From positions 4,242,001 to 4,306,000 of the forward strand of contig NZ_CP041690.1 of the NCBI RefSeq assembly GCF_008000755.1: a stretch of DNA of 64,000 bases. Direction: 5' to 3'. The notes under the pieces are model-generated. The model worked only from the letters and a program-made list of their open reading frames with translations, was not told where the DNA came from and ran no database searches. Source of the stretch: Youhaiella tibetensis. Its GTDB lineage: Bacteria > Pseudomonadota > Alphaproteobacteria > Rhizobiales > Devosiaceae. This document shows, piece after piece, positions 49,111 to 57,576 of the stretch. The position numbers were made by a program, and so were the translations under genes. Every line of letters starts with the position of its first letter. Within the stretch, counting starts at the first letter, position 1.

Positions 49111-49219
49111 ACGGGATGACCCTATGGGACAGTCGGTGGGAATTTCGAAAGGAGGGGGAACACCGCGGCGGCGGCCAGGCTCGGGCCGGACTCAGTGGGT
49201 GGGTGGGCTTTAGTTAGCG

Positions 49220-49246
49220 AAAAGCCTTGTCAGATTCAAGGCTTTT
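49220..49246 (-). terminator. hairpin terminator between hemJ and rho
   Basis: A perfect 10-bp stem AAAAGCCTTG / CAAGGCTTTT (49220-49229, 49237-49246) with a 7-nt loop; read leftward it ends in TTTT. Second of two terminators flanking the parS site at 49260. Confidence 0.6.
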
Positions 49247-49259
49247 GCGCGCGCCGCCG

Positions 49260-49275
49260 GGATTCACGTGAAACA
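49260..49275. other. parS-like site between hemJ and rho (GGATTCACGTGAAACA)
   Basis: Two mismatches, both in the left half; the right half is perfect. It lies between two hairpin terminators, and is the site closest to oriC (about 1.5 kb). Confidence 0.7.
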
Positions 49276-49282
49276 GGACGCG

Positions 49283-49308
49283 GAAAAGCCCTTCGCTCAG
49301 AAGGGCTT
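49283..49308 (-). terminator. Rho-independent terminator at the hemJ stop
   Basis: Stem AAGCCCTT / AAGGGCTT (49286-49293, 49301-49308) with a 7-nt loop that includes part of the hemJ stop; on the minus strand it is followed by TT and CCGCG after the TTTT at 49284-49287. Confidence 0.5.
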
Positions 49309-49719
49309 CACGATGACCATGATGACGATAACGATCATGAGGAGTGTCGGTACCTCGTTGATCATGCGGAAGAATTTCTGCGGCTTGACGTTCCGGTCTT
49401 CCTTGAAGGCCCTGAGGAACCCGCCCATCCAGCCGTGGTAGCCGGAAAGCGCGATCACGAACACCGCCTTGACCCAGGGCCAGCCCGAAGACCAGTCCAC
49501 CATGCCGTTGAAGACCATGATGAGCCCGAAGATCCAGCTGGCGATCATGGCCGGGGTCATGATGCCGCGATAGAGCCGGCGTTCCATGACCTTGAAGGTC
49601 TCGGACTGCACCGAACCCTTTTCGGCCACCGAATGGTAGACGAAGAGCCTGGGCAGGTAGAGCGAACCGGCCATCCAGGCGATGACCGAGATCACGTGCA
49701 GCGCCTTGACCCATTCCAT
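49297..49719 (-). CDS. hemJ: protoporphyrinogen oxidase HemJ
   Basis: 140 residues with four membrane helices. It oxidises protoporphyrinogen IX in bacteria lacking HemG/HemY. The family start is seen: WVKALHVISVIAWMAGSLYLPRLFVYH with the conserved His (H8), Arg and Tyr, then 'MERRLYRGIMTPAMIASWIFG' and 'YHGWMGGFLRAFKEDRN'. Three bp separate it from hemE, so they are one operon. Confidence 0.93.
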   Translation of the reverse strand: MEWVKALHVISVIAWMAGSLYLPRLFVYHSVAEKGSVQSETFKVMERRLYRGIMTPAMIASWIFGLIMVFNGMVDWSSGWPWVKAVFVIALSGYHGWMGGFLRAFKEDRNVKPQKFFRMINEVPTLLMIVIVIMVIVKPF

Positions 49720-49722
49720 GGC

Positions 49723-50760
49723 TTAGCGACCTTTCACGATATCGATGAGGCGGGCGACATGCTCGATCGGCGTTTCCGGCACGATGCCATGGCCCAGGTT
49801 GAAGATATGGGGACGACCCGCAAAGCCGGCGATGATCTCGCGGGCGCGGGTTTCCATCTGCTCGCCACCGGCAACGAGCCGGAGCGGATCGAGATTACCC
49901 TGGACGCCGAGCGTCTTGGGCAATGCCTTGTCGGCAAAGGCGGTGGGCATGGAATAGTCGAGCCCCAGCGCGTTGACCCCGGTCGCCTCCGCATAGGCGG
50001 CGATCATGCCGGCCGCCCCGCGCGGAAACCCGATGATGGGCGCATCGGGAACCTGGGCGCGCACACCCGCCACGATCCGCGCATTGGGTTCGATGACCTG
50101 CGCGCGAAACGCGGTTTCGTCCAGATTGAGCGCCCAGCTCTCAAAGAGCTGTACCACGTCGGCGCCGGCGCGGAACTGCGCCACCAGATAGGCGATCGAG
50201 GCTTGGACCAGCACATCCATCAGCGCCGCGAAGGCCTGCGGATGGCGCAGGGCGAAAAGCCGGGCGGGCGCCTGGTCGGTCGTGCCGCGGCCCCCGATCA
50301 TGTAGGTCGCCACGGTCCAGGGAGACCCGCAGAACCCGATAAGGGTCTTTTCGGGCGCCAGCGCTGCCTTGACGCGCGAAACCGTCTCCAGCACCGGCGC
50401 CAGGGCCCCGACCACGCCTTCCGGCCTCAAGGCACTGATCCCTTCAACGCCCAGGGGATCGAGCCGCGGACCCTCGCCCGTCTCGAAGCCCACTTTCTGG
50501 CCAAGCGCATCGGGAATGACCAGGATGTCCGAAAACAGGATCGCTGCATCCAGATCGAAGCGGCGCAGCGGCTGGAGCGTTACTTCCGTCGCCAGTTCCG
50601 GATTGTAGCAAAGGTCGAGGAACGTTGCGGCCTTGGCCCGCGTTTCCCGATACTCGGGAAGATAGCGGCCGGCCTGGCGCATGATCCAGACGGGTGGACG
50701 GTCCTGGCGCTCGCCGAGCACTGTCTTCAGGAGCGGCTTGCCATGGGGCGCTGAACTCAC
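49723..50760 (-). CDS. hemE: uroporphyrinogen decarboxylase
   Basis: 345 residues. It decarboxylates uroporphyrinogen III to coproporphyrinogen III in haem synthesis. RPPVWIMRQAGRYLPEYRETR is the signature with substrate-binding Arg; 'AILFSDILVIPDALG' carries the catalytic Asp; 'GFCGSPWTVATYMIGG' and 'NLGHGIVPETP' are conserved. The start is GTG at 50760. The gene lies next to oriC, as in other alphaproteobacteria. Confidence 0.96.
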   Translation of the reverse strand: MSSAPHGKPLLKTVLGERQDRPPVWIMRQAGRYLPEYRETRAKAATFLDLCYNPELATEVTLQPLRRFDLDAAILFSDILVIPDALGQKVGFETGEGPRLDPLGVEGISALRPEGVVGALAPVLETVSRVKAALAPEKTLIGFCGSPWTVATYMIGGRGTTDQAPARLFALRHPQAFAALMDVLVQASIAYLVAQFRAGADVVQLFESWALNLDETAFRAQVIEPNARIVAGVRAQVPDAPIIGFPRGAAGMIAAYAEATGVNALGLDYSMPTAFADKALPKTLGVQGNLDPLRLVAGGEQMETRAREIIAGFAGRPHIFNLGHGIVPETPIEHVARLIDIVKGR

Positions 50761-50891
50761 CGGGGGGCACCCCTTCCCTTCAAAGAAGAGAATCTTCTCT
50801 TTTGTATCTTTATTATCATGGCGGTGTTTAACCCCAATTCATGGCCGTCCACAACCGCAAGTCCGGTGACGAAAGCGCGCAGGAAAACTCG

Positions 50892-50907
50892 TAAACGAAG
50901 TGTTAAC
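50892..50907 (+). promoter_or_regulatory. CtrA-type box 1 (TAAA-N7-TTAAC)
   Basis: TAAACGAAGTGTTAAC, one mismatch in the left half from TTAA-N7-TTAAC. The 14 bp AACGAAGTGTTAAC recur exactly in box 2, 59 bp on. Confidence 0.65.
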
Positions 50908-50950
50908 AGCGTCCTGGGACAAGGTGCAAAGTCCGCGCGAACCGGGCGGG

Positions 50951-50966
50951 TTAACGAAGTGTTAAC
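50951..50966 (+). promoter_or_regulatory. CtrA-type box 2 (TTAA-N7-TTAAC)
   Basis: TTAACGAAGTGTTAAC, a perfect full CtrA consensus. In Caulobacter, CtrA bound at such boxes in the origin blocks replication in swarmer cells. Confidence 0.8.
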
Positions 50967-51040
50967 GGGCCTTTTGATCCAAACGGCCGAATCCGGGCCT
51001 GGGGAAAACCGGTGAATCCAGCCCGCCTCGCCCCGATCGC

Positions 51041-51054
51041 TTTTCCACACTGTT
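51041..51054 (+). other. DnaA-like box, left arm of the oriC inverted repeat
   Basis: TTTTCCACACTGTT: the first nine bases are one mismatch from the DnaA box TTATCCACA. The whole 14-mer recurs inverted at 51182-51195. Confidence 0.65.
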
Positions 51055-51181
51055 ACCGGTCTTGAGCCCGCGGGCGCCCCACTTGCGTCATCTGGGGACG
51101 GATTTGGGGGCAAAGTGGACAAAAACCGGCCTTGGCCGAAATGATGAGTCATTTTCACTGCTTGGCGCTTGTGGCAGTGGG

Positions 51182-51195
51182 AACAGTGTGGAAAA
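51182..51195 (-). other. DnaA-like box, right arm of the oriC inverted repeat
   Basis: AACAGTGTGGAAAA, exact reverse complement of 51041-51054. It lies only 9 bp before the maf ATG, so DnaA binding here could also affect maf transcription. Confidence 0.65.
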
Positions 51196-51204
51196 CCTCT
51201 TTCC

Positions 51205-51810
51205 ATGCTGATCCTCGCCTCCCAGTCTCCGGCCCGGAAAGCCTTGCTTTCCGGCGCTCGCGTCGCCTACGACGCCCGACCCGCCCATATCGATGAACGC
51301 CGCATAGAAGCCGAGGCGGTGGCCCGCGGCGCGGATGCCCGCGACATCGCCCTCCTCCTGGCGCGGGCGAAAGCCCTGGCGGTGGCCGCGCTCTCGCCAA
51401 CCGCCATCGTCATCGGCGCCGACCAGACCCTGGCCCTGGGCGATGAACTGTTGCACAAGCCCGAGACCATGGAGGAGGCCGCCCGGCAATTGTCCTACCT
51501 CAAGGGCAAGACCCATCGTCTCCATGCCGGGGTGGTGCTGGTGCAGGGCGACAAGGTCCTCTGGGAACATGTCGAGACCGCCGAGCTTACCATGCGCGAA
51601 TTCTCGGACGCCGAACGCGACGAGATCCTGGCGCTCGAGGGCGAGGATGCCCTCTCCTCGGTCGGCGGCTATCGCCTCGAAGGCGCCTCGGTGCGGCTCT
51701 TCGAAACCATAACCGGGGACTATTTCACCATTCTGGGCCTGCCGCTCCTGCCCCTGCTCTCGGCGTTGCGCGAGTTCGCGCCGCAATATCTCAAGGGGGC
51801 CGAGCTGTGA
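51205..51810 (+). CDS. maf: Maf-family nucleotide pyrophosphatase
   Basis: 201 residues. House-cleaning enzyme that hydrolyses non-canonical or methylated nucleotides. Family motifs: LASQSPARKALL (5-16), the SPTAIVIGADQTLAL segment with the catalytic Asp, 'KGKTHRLHAGVVL' and the C-terminal DYFTILGLPLLPLL. It looks more like the YceF branch (7-methyl-GTP) than YhdE, but this is not certain. First gene right of oriC; overlaps aroE by 4 bp. Confidence 0.93.
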   Translation: MLILASQSPARKALLSGARVAYDARPAHIDERRIEAEAVARGADARDIALLLARAKALAVAALSPTAIVIGADQTLALGDELLHKPETMEEAARQLSYLKGKTHRLHAGVVLVQGDKVLWEHVETAELTMREFSDAERDEILALEGEDALSSVGGYRLEGASVRLFETITGDYFTILGLPLLPLLSALREFAPQYLKGAEL

Positions 51811-52643
51811 GCGCTCCGGTCAAGGCGTTCGTGATCGGCCACCCGATCGCCCATTCGCGCTCGCCCCTCATCCATGGCACCTGGCTCGAGACCTACGGCA
51901 TCGCCGGGAGCTACGAGGCCATCGACGTGGCGCCCGGGGCGCTGCCCGATTTCATCGTCGCCTTGCGCGCCGGGGCGTTCGCCGGCGGCAATGTCACCAT
52001 TCCCCACAAGGAAACGGTGTTCGCGCTCTGCGACGAGGTCGATCCGCTGGCCCGCCGCATCGGGGCGGTCAACACGCTGGTGTCCCGCCAGGGCAAGGTC
52101 CGGGGCACCAATACCGACTATCTCGGGTTTCTCGGCAATCTCGACCAGGAGGCACCCGGCTGGGACGGAGCGCGCGAACTGGCCATCGTGCTCGGGGCCG
52201 GCGGGGCGGCGCGCGCCATCCTGGTGGCGCTGGCCGAACGCGGCTTTTCGCGCATCGCCATCCTCAACCGCACGGCGGACAAGGCGCGGGCGCTGGCGGA
52301 CGAAATGGGCCCGCAGTTTTCGGGCCACGCCCTCTCCGGGTTCGCCGACCTGGCGCCCCGGGCGAGTCTTCTCGTCAACACTTCCTCCATCGGCATGCAT
52401 GGCAGCCGGTTCGAGGACCTGCCCCTCGACGCCCTGCCTGACACGGCGCTGGTGACCGATATCGTTTATACCCCGCTCCAAACCCCGCTGCTGGCCGAGG
52501 CGCGCGCAAGGAAATTGCGCACCGTCGACGGGCTTGGCATGCTGTTGCACCAGGCTGTCCCCGGATTCGAGGCCTGGTTCGGAACGCGCCCCGAGGTCAC
52601 CGCCCAATTGCGGGAGAGGATCGAAGCGACGCTGGAGCATTGA
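51807..52643 (+). CDS. aroE: shikimate dehydrogenase
   Basis: 278 residues. NADPH-dependent reduction of 3-dehydroshikimate in the aromatic amino-acid pathway. FVIGHPIAHSRSPLIHGTWL (about 8-27) binds shikimate, GGNVTIPHKE carries the catalytic Lys, NTDYLGF the Asp-linked site, and VLGAGGAARAI the NADPH loop. GTG start at 51807 overlapping maf (GTGA). coaE begins 1 bp after its stop. Confidence 0.96.
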   Translation: MSAPVKAFVIGHPIAHSRSPLIHGTWLETYGIAGSYEAIDVAPGALPDFIVALRAGAFAGGNVTIPHKETVFALCDEVDPLARRIGAVNTLVSRQGKVRGTNTDYLGFLGNLDQEAPGWDGARELAIVLGAGGAARAILVALAERGFSRIAILNRTADKARALADEMGPQFSGHALSGFADLAPRASLLVNTSSIGMHGSRFEDLPLDALPDTALVTDIVYTPLQTPLLAEARARKLRTVDGLGMLLHQAVPGFEAWFGTRPEVTAQLRERIEATLEH

Positions 52644-52644
52644 C

Positions 52645-53232
52645 GTGCTGCGCCTGGGACTGACCGGCTCGATCGCCACGGGAAAATCGACGACCCTGAG
52701 GGCCTTCGCGGACCTCGGCGTGCCGGTGTTTTCCTCCGACGAAGCGGTTCACGAGCTCTATCGCGGCGAAGCGGTGCCCCCGGTCGAGCGCCTGTTTCCC
52801 GGCGTCGCCCGCGATGGCATCATCGACCGGACGGAATTGAGTCGCCGCCTCCTCGCCGAACCCGCGCGCCTGGCGGAGCTCGAAGCGGTCGTTCACCCGC
52901 TTGTGCGCGCCAGGATGAGCCAGTTCCTTGATCTGGCGGAGCGAAACGGTGCAAAGCTGGCGGTGGTCGATATTCCGCTGCTCTACGAGACCGGGTTCGA
53001 CTATGGCCTCGACAAGGTCGCGGTCACCTGGTGCGATCCGGCCATCCAGCGCGAACGGGCGCTGCGGCGGCCGGCAATGACCGTGGATAAGCTCGATGCC
53101 ATCCTTGCCCGGCAGATGCCCCAGGACGAAAAGAAGAAGCGCGCCGACTACCTCTTCGACACCGGTCGCCCGGTCGAGGCGGTACGGGCGGAAGTCAGAA
53201 CTCTGGTTGAAAAGCTGAACGCGGGTCAATGA
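52645..53232 (+). CDS. coaE: dephospho-CoA kinase
   Basis: 195 residues. Last step of coenzyme A synthesis. P-loop GSIATGKST (8-16), VFSSDEAVHELY with the substrate Asp, 'HPLVRARM' and 'LAVVDIPLLYETGFD' are family hallmarks; 'ILARQMPQDEKKKRADYLFDTG' is the lid and end. The start is GTG at 52645 with GGAG at a spacing of 7. It overlaps dnaQ by 4 bp. Confidence 0.95.
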   Translation: MLRLGLTGSIATGKSTTLRAFADLGVPVFSSDEAVHELYRGEAVPPVERLFPGVARDGIIDRTELSRRLLAEPARLAELEAVVHPLVRARMSQFLDLAERNGAKLAVVDIPLLYETGFDYGLDKVAVTWCDPAIQRERALRRPAMTVDKLDAILARQMPQDEKKKRADYLFDTGRPVEAVRAEVRTLVEKLNAGQ

Positions 53233-53951
53233 AGCGCGAGATCGTCCTCGATACCGAAACCACGGGCCTCGATCCCCTCAACGGCGACCGGATCGTCGAA
53301 ATCGGCTGTGTCGAGCTCATCAACCACCTGCCGACCGGCAAGCACCTGCACCTCTACATCAACCCGCAGCGCTCGATGCCAGAAGAGGCTTTTCGCGTGC
53401 ACGGCCTCTCCGAGGAGTTCCTCTCGGACAAGCCGCTATTCGCCCAGGTGGCGCAGGAATTCTCCGATTTCATCGGCGATGCGACCCTGGTCATCCACAA
53501 CGCCGCCTTCGATATCGGCTTCCTCAATGCCGAGCTGCAGCGCGCCGGCCGGGCGGCGCTGACCAATCAGGTCATCGACACGGTGATGGTGGCGCGCAAC
53601 GTCTTCCCGGGCGCGCGCGTGAGCCTGGATGCCCTCTGCAAGACCTTCGGCATCGACAATTCCAAGCGCGTGCTGCACGGGGCGTTGCTCGACAGCGAGA
53701 TCCTGGCCGAGGTCTATCTCGAACTCATCGGTGGTCGCCAGGTCGGGTTCGAGCTGGTGGCCGAAAGCCGCGTCGAGATTTCGGCCACCAGCGCCGGCCC
53801 GGTGGCCGCCGCCCAGCGCCCGACGCCCCTGCCCTCGCGCATCAGCGAGGCCGAGCGTCTGGCCCACGAGGCTTTCATCGCCGCCATGGGCCCCGATTCG
53901 CTCTGGGCGAAATATGCCGAAAAGGACAGCCCGGAAGCGGCCGTGGCGTGA
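53229..53951 (+). CDS. dnaQ: DNA polymerase III epsilon subunit
   Basis: 240 residues. 3'-5' proofreading exonuclease. DEDDh motifs: Exo I DTETTG (D8, E10), Exo II HNAAFDIGFLN, Exo III 'HGALLDSEILAEVYLEL'. A Pro/Ala-rich linker and a short clamp/alpha-binding end (about 190-240) follow. ATG at 53229 overlaps the coaE stop. It ends the maf-aroE-coaE-dnaQ operon running from oriC. Confidence 0.96.
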   Translation: MKREIVLDTETTGLDPLNGDRIVEIGCVELINHLPTGKHLHLYINPQRSMPEEAFRVHGLSEEFLSDKPLFAQVAQEFSDFIGDATLVIHNAAFDIGFLNAELQRAGRAALTNQVIDTVMVARNVFPGARVSLDALCKTFGIDNSKRVLHGALLDSEILAEVYLELIGGRQVGFELVAESRVEISATSAGPVAAAQRPTPLPSRISEAERLAHEAFIAAMGPDSLWAKYAEKDSPEAAVA

Positions 53952-53993
53952 GGACGGGTCAGAACCGTCGCGCGTGATTTCGCCACCCTTGTG

Positions 53994-54054
53994 CCCTCCC
54001 CGCGAACGGGGGAGGGACTGAGGGAGGTGGGCCCCAGGCGCGGGCAAGGCTTTG
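53994..54054. repeat. GC-rich palindromic intergenic element after dnaQ
   Basis: CCCTCCCCG-CGAA-CGGGGGAGGG (53994-54016, one bulge), then GACTGAGGGAGGTGGGC and a second hairpin GGGCAAGGCTTTGCCC (about 54042-54057) at the hslU stop. The first part resembles the short repeated elements scattered in many rhizobial genomes. A single copy here; whether it is repeated must be tested genome-wide. It may also terminate dnaQ and hslU transcripts. Confidence 0.4.
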
Positions 54055-54057
54055 CCC

Positions 54058-55365
54058 CTAGAGCACGAACTTGGAGAGGTCGGTGTCCTGGGCGAGGGAG
54101 CCGATCTTGCCGGCCACATAGGCCTTGTCGATCGTGATGGTCTCCCCGTCCTTGTCGGGCGCGTCGAACGAGATTTCCTCGACCAGACGTTCCATCACCG
54201 TCTGCAGGCGCCGCGCCCCGATATTCTCGACCGTGGCGTTGACGTGGACGGCGGCCTCCGCGATGGCGTCGATCGCATCGGCCGTGAAGTCGAGCTTGAC
54301 CCCTTCGGTGCCGAGCAGGGCCACATACTGCTTGATGAGGCTGGCTTCGGTATCGCTCAGGATGCGCACGAAATCGTCATGGGTCAGCGCCTTGAGCTCC
54401 ACCCGGATCGGCAGGCGGCCCTGGAGTTCGGGCAGGAGGTCCGAGGGCTTGGCCACATGGAAGGCGCCCGAGGCGATGAAGAGGATATGGTCGGTCTGCA
54501 CCGGGCCATACTTGGTCGAAACGGTCGTCCCTTCGATAAGCGGCAGCAGGTCCCGCTGCACGCCTTCGCGCGAGACGTCCGCGCCGCCGCGCGCGCCCGA
54601 GGAGGCGATCTTGTCGATCTCGTCGATGAAGACGATGCCGTGGTTCTCGACCAGGTCGATGGCTTCGGTCTTGAGCTGGTCCTGGTCGAGAAGCTTGTCG
54701 GCTTCCTCGGCCATGAGCACGTCATAGCTCTCCTTGACCTTGAGCTTGCGCTTGACCGAGCGCTGCCCGAGCTTACCGAGCATGTCCGAAAGGTTGATCA
54801 TGCCGACATTGCCGTTCGGCATGCCGGGGATCTCGAACATGCCCCCGCCCTGGGGCGCGGCCACCTCGATCTCGATTTCCTTGTCGTCCAGCTCGTTGTC
54901 GCGCAGCTTCTTGCGGAAGCTCTCGCGGGTCGAGTGCGAGGCGGACGAGCCCACCAGCGCATCGAGCACGCGCTCCTCCGCATTCTGGTGCGCCTGGGCC
55001 TGCACTTCCCCGCGCCGCTTGTCGCGCAGCAGCGTGATGCCGGCCTCGACCAGGTCGCGCACGATCTGCTCGACGTCGCGGCCGACATAGCCGACCTCGG
55101 TGAACTTGGTGGCTTCCACCTTGACGAACGGCGCCTGGGCGAGTCGGGCGAGGCGGCGCGAGATCTCGGTCTTGCCGACGCCGGTCGGCCCGATCATCAG
55201 GATGTTCTTGGGCGTCACCTCGCGCCGCAGCTCGGGGGAGAGCTGCTGGCGGCGCCAGCGGTTGCGCAGGGCAACGGCCACGGCGCGCTTGGCGTCGGCC
55301 TGGCCCACGATATTGCGGTCGAGCTCGGAAACGATCTCGCGCGGGGAAAAATTGGTTGCACTCAT
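54058..55365 (-). CDS. hslU: HslU ATPase of the HslVU protease
   Basis: 435 residues. AAA+ unfoldase that feeds Hsl[25 protein letters not shown] starts the protein; Walker [10 protein letters not shown] (59-67); the I domain lies at about 110-240; Walker [12 protein letters not shown]; sensor and C-terminal tail ending DLSKFVL, the conserved HslV-activating terminus. ATG at 55365 overlaps the stop of the GNAT gene by 4 bp. Confidence 0.97.
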   Translation of the reverse strand: MSATNFSPREIVSELDRNIVGQADAKRAVAVALRNRWRRQQLSPELRREVTPKNILMIGPTGVGKTEISRRLARLAQAPFVKVEATKFTEVGYVGRDVEQIVRDLVEAGITLLRDKRRGEVQAQAHQNAEERVLDALVGSSASHSTRESFRKKLRDNELDDKEIEIEVAAPQGGGMFEIPGMPNGNVGMINLSDMLGKLGQRSVKRKLKVKESYDVLMAEEADKLLDQDQLKTEAIDLVENHGIVFIDEIDKIASSGARGGADVSREGVQRDLLPLIEGTTVSTKYGPVQTDHILFIASGAFHVAKPSDLLPELQGRLPIRVELKALTHDDFVRILSDTEASLIKQYVALLGTEGVKLDFTADAIDAIAEAAVHVNATVENIGARRLQTVMERLVEEISFDAPDKDGETITIDKAYVAGKIGSLAQDTDLSKFVL

Positions 55366-55877
55366 TGTACTTCTCCAGGTGCCTTATCAAGGAAGCGCAC
55401 CATCAGGTGTTCGTCGACATAGCGACCGTTCACGTTGAGGGACCGGGGTTCGGTGCCATAGATTTCGAACCCTGCCCTTTCATAGAGCCGGATGGCCGGC
55501 CGGTTGTGGGCGCCTACGCCCAGATGCACTTGCAGCACCTCGCCGCGGGCCTCGTCGAGCGCCGCTTCGAGCAGGCCCATGGCACAACCCGTGCCCCTCA
55601 GGGCCGGTTGCACATAGACCTGGTAGATCCAGCCGCGATGCCGCTCGCGCTCGCCATCGGCACGGGCATAGGCAAGGATGCCGCCCAGCCCGGCTTCGGC
55701 GAAGGCGCCGTAAAAGCTCATCCGGCCCAGGAGCGCGGCAAGTTCGCCGTCGCTCCTCTGGGCAAAGCTTTCGGGCGAGGAGGCATAGGCCTCCGGGTGC
55801 CTGCTCAGGGCCTCGAAGCGGATCTTGCGGTAGGCCGCGACATCCGCGTCCCCGAGCCGGCGGATCGCATAGCTCAC
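55362..55877 (-). CDS. GNAT-family N-acetyltransferase between hslV and hslU
   Basis: 171 residues. GNAT fold: [34 protein letters not shown] (helices 1-2), [28 protein letters not shown] (acetyl-CoA loop; R-G-T-G-x-A), [23 protein letters not shown]. Substrate unknown. The GTG start at 55877 overlaps the hslV stop (GTGA) and the stop overlaps hslU (ATGA), so it is coupled inside the protease operon. Possibly it acetylates a protein or stress metabolite. Confidence 0.88.
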   Translation of the reverse strand: MSYAIRRLGDADVAAYRKIRFEALSRHPEAYASSPESFAQRSDGELAALLGRMSFYGAFAEAGLGGILAYARADGERERHRGWIYQVYVQPALRGTGCAMGLLEAALDEARGEVLQVHLGVGAHNRPAIRLYERAGFEIYGTEPRSLNVNGRYVDEHLMVRFLDKAPGEVQ

Positions 55878-56431
55878 TGCTCGATGCTTTCGAGCGTGAC
55901 GTTCTCGTTGGTATAGACGCACACTTCGGCGGCGATCTTCATCGCCTTGCGGGCGATGGTCTCGGCATCGAGCTCGCTGTTCTCGAGGAGGGCGAGCGCG
56001 GCCGAATAGGCGTAATTGCCGCCCGAGCCGATGGCGACGACGCCGTGGTCGGGGGTGAGCACGTCGCCCGTGCCGGTCAGCACCAGCGTGTCATTGGCAT
56101 CGGCCACGATCATCATGGCTTCCAGGCGCCGCAGGTAGCGGTCGGTGCGCCAGTCCTTGGCCAGTTCCACGGCGGCGCGCATCAACTGGTTGGGATATTG
56201 CTCGAGCTTGGCCTCGAGGCGTTCGAAAAGCGTGAAGGCATCGGCCGTGGCCCCGGCGAAGCCGCCGATGACCTTGCCGCCGGCCAGGCGCCGGACCTTC
56301 TTTGCAGTATGCTTCATGACGGTGGCACCCGCCGTCACCTGCCCGTCGCCCGCCACCACCACCCTGCCGTCCTTGCGGACCGCAACGATCGTCGTGCCGT
56401 GCCAGCCGGGGAAATCGTCGTTATTACTCAT
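55874..56431 (-). CDS. hslV: HslV peptidase of the HslVU protease
   Basis: 185 residues. Proteasome-like peptidase. The pro-peptide is cut in HGTTIVAVR, leaving T13 as the catalytic N-terminal threonine. [48 protein letters not shown] and [19 protein letters not shown] are canonical. ATG at 56431. First gene of hslV-GNAT-hslU; divergent from hisB. Confidence 0.97.
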   Translation of the reverse strand: MSNNDDFPGWHGTTIVAVRKDGRVVVAGDGQVTAGATVMKHTAKKVRRLAGGKVIGGFAGATADAFTLFERLEAKLEQYPNQLMRAAVELAKDWRTDRYLRRLEAMMIVADANDTLVLTGTGDVLTPDHGVVAIGSGGNYAYSAALALLENSELDAETIARKAMKIAAEVCVYTNENVTLESIEQ

Positions 56432-56576
56432 CTACAACTCCAAAAGGATTTGACCAAAATATTGGGTGCATGAACGGAAATGCAACGGCAGGGCGGCCAT
56501 GCCCTTTTCGACGGGTCGGCAAGCTGTTAGAGAACGCCGAACCCATCCAGAGCGATCCCCCAGCAAGAGCGGTCCG

Positions 56577-57164
56577 ATGCGCAAGGCAGAACTCACCCGC
56601 AAGACCAACGAGACGGACATCCAGGTGTCGGTCAATCTCGATGGTACGGGCCGCCATGCCATCAATACCGGCATTGGGTTCCTCGACCATATGCTCGACC
56701 AGCTCTCGCGCCATAGCCTGATCGATATCGATGTCACCGCCAAGGGCGACCTGCATATCGACATGCACCACACCGCCGAGGACGTGGGCATCGCGCTCGG
56801 CCAGGCCATCGCCAGGGCTCTGGGCGACAAGAAGGGCATCCGCCGCTACGCCAGTTGCGATTTGCCCATGGACGGCACGCTCACCCGCGTGGCGCTGGAC
56901 GTTTCCGGCCGCCCGTTCCTGGTCTGGAAAGTGGAATTCACCCGCGACAAGGTGGGCGAGATGGATACCGAGCTCTTCCGGGAATGGTTCCAGGCCTTCG
57001 CCATGAATGCCGGCATCACGCTCCATGTCGAGACGTTCTACGCCGACAACAACCATCATATCGCCGAAAGCGCCTACAAGGCTCTCGCCCGGGCGCTGCG
57101 CGATGCGGTCGAGATCGACCCGCGTGCGGCAGATCGCATTCCATCGACCAAGGGAACGCTCTAG
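56577..57164 (+). CDS. hisB: imidazoleglycerol-phosphate dehydratase
   Basis: 195 residues, single-function form without the phosphatase domain. Sixth step of histidine synthesis. Metal-binding motifs [13 protein letters not shown] (about 33-45), [16 protein letters not shown] (61-76) and [18 protein letters not shown] (about 157-174). ATG at 56577 chosen since [12 protein letters not shown] starts the homology. It heads the his operon. Confidence 0.97.
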   Translation: MRKAELTRKTNETDIQVSVNLDGTGRHAINTGIGFLDHMLDQLSRHSLIDIDVTAKGDLHIDMHHTAEDVGIALGQAIARALGDKKGIRRYASCDLPMDGTLTRVALDVSGRPFLVWKVEFTRDKVGEMDTELFREWFQAFAMNAGITLHVETFYADNNHHIAESAYKALARALRDAVEIDPRAADRIPSTKGTL

Positions 57165-57213
57165 GCCTCTCTCCTAGGCATTTACCGGTCGGGCTCATAA
57201 ATAGGAGCCTAGC

Positions 57214-57573
57214 ATGACCCTCTATTCGCTTTTCACCCGCAACGGGGCCGAAGGCCCGTCCGAGGCGCCCGAAGCCGTGGGCGAACGCTTTTCCTGGTTC
57301 GCCTTCCTGCTGCCGCCCGTCTATGCGCTGGTCCACGGCCTCTGGCTCGCCTTCCTGGGGCTGGTCCTCGCCATCCTGGTGCTCGGCTTTGCCGGGCGCT
57401 GGCTGGGCGATGACGCCACCTTCTGGCTCTATTGGCTGGCGGCGCTCTGGTTCGGCCTCGAGGCCCCCGCCTTCCGGGCGCGAAAACTCCATCGCAAGGG
57501 CTATCACCATGCCGGCGACAGCATCGCCGCTGCCGAAGACATCGCCCGCCTCGACTATCTCAAGAACCGCTAA
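57214..57573 (+). CDS. DUF2628 membrane protein
   Basis: 119 residues. MTLYSLFTRNGAEG... then ERFSWFAFLLPPVYALVHGLWLAFLGLVLAILVLGF and TFWLYWLAALWFGLEAPAFRARKLHRKGYHHAG: two to three membrane helices and the DUF2628 pattern ending in RARKLxRxGYHxAG. Function unknown. It lies between hisB and hisH (3 bp before hisH), a position common in Hyphomicrobiales, so it travels with histidine synthesis. Confidence 0.85.
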   Translation: MTLYSLFTRNGAEGPSEAPEAVGERFSWFAFLLPPVYALVHGLWLAFLGLVLAILVLGFAGRWLGDDATFWLYWLAALWFGLEAPAFRARKLHRKGYHHAGDSIAAAEDIARLDYLKNR

Positions 57574-57576
57574 GCC

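Larger units (their letters stand above)
50761..51204. other. chromosomal replication origin region (oriC)
   Basis: A 444-bp gap without a credible gene, between hemE (leftward) and maf (rightward), the known position of alphaproteobacterial oriC. Features: an AT-rich element with a 7-bp-arm inverted repeat (50786-50801) and TTTATTATC (50809-50817); two CtrA-type boxes; two DnaA-like boxes TTTTCCACA in inverted repeat; a weaker DnaA-like box AGTGGACAA (51114-51122). Flanking operons diverge from here. Confidence 0.85.

Noticed and set aside
50818-51015. A 65-codon plus-strand frame in the hemE-maf gap
   Set aside because: It covers the CtrA-type boxes and AT-rich part of the origin, has no family resemblance and no convincing ribosome-binding site. 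The origin explains the gap better.
56499-56523. A heat-shock (sigma32) promoter upstream of hslV: CTTGCC-N13-GGGCAT on the minus strand
   Set aside because: The -35 is partly right but the -10 does not match CCCCAT or the rhizobial CTATAT form. Plausible by biology, too weak by sequence.
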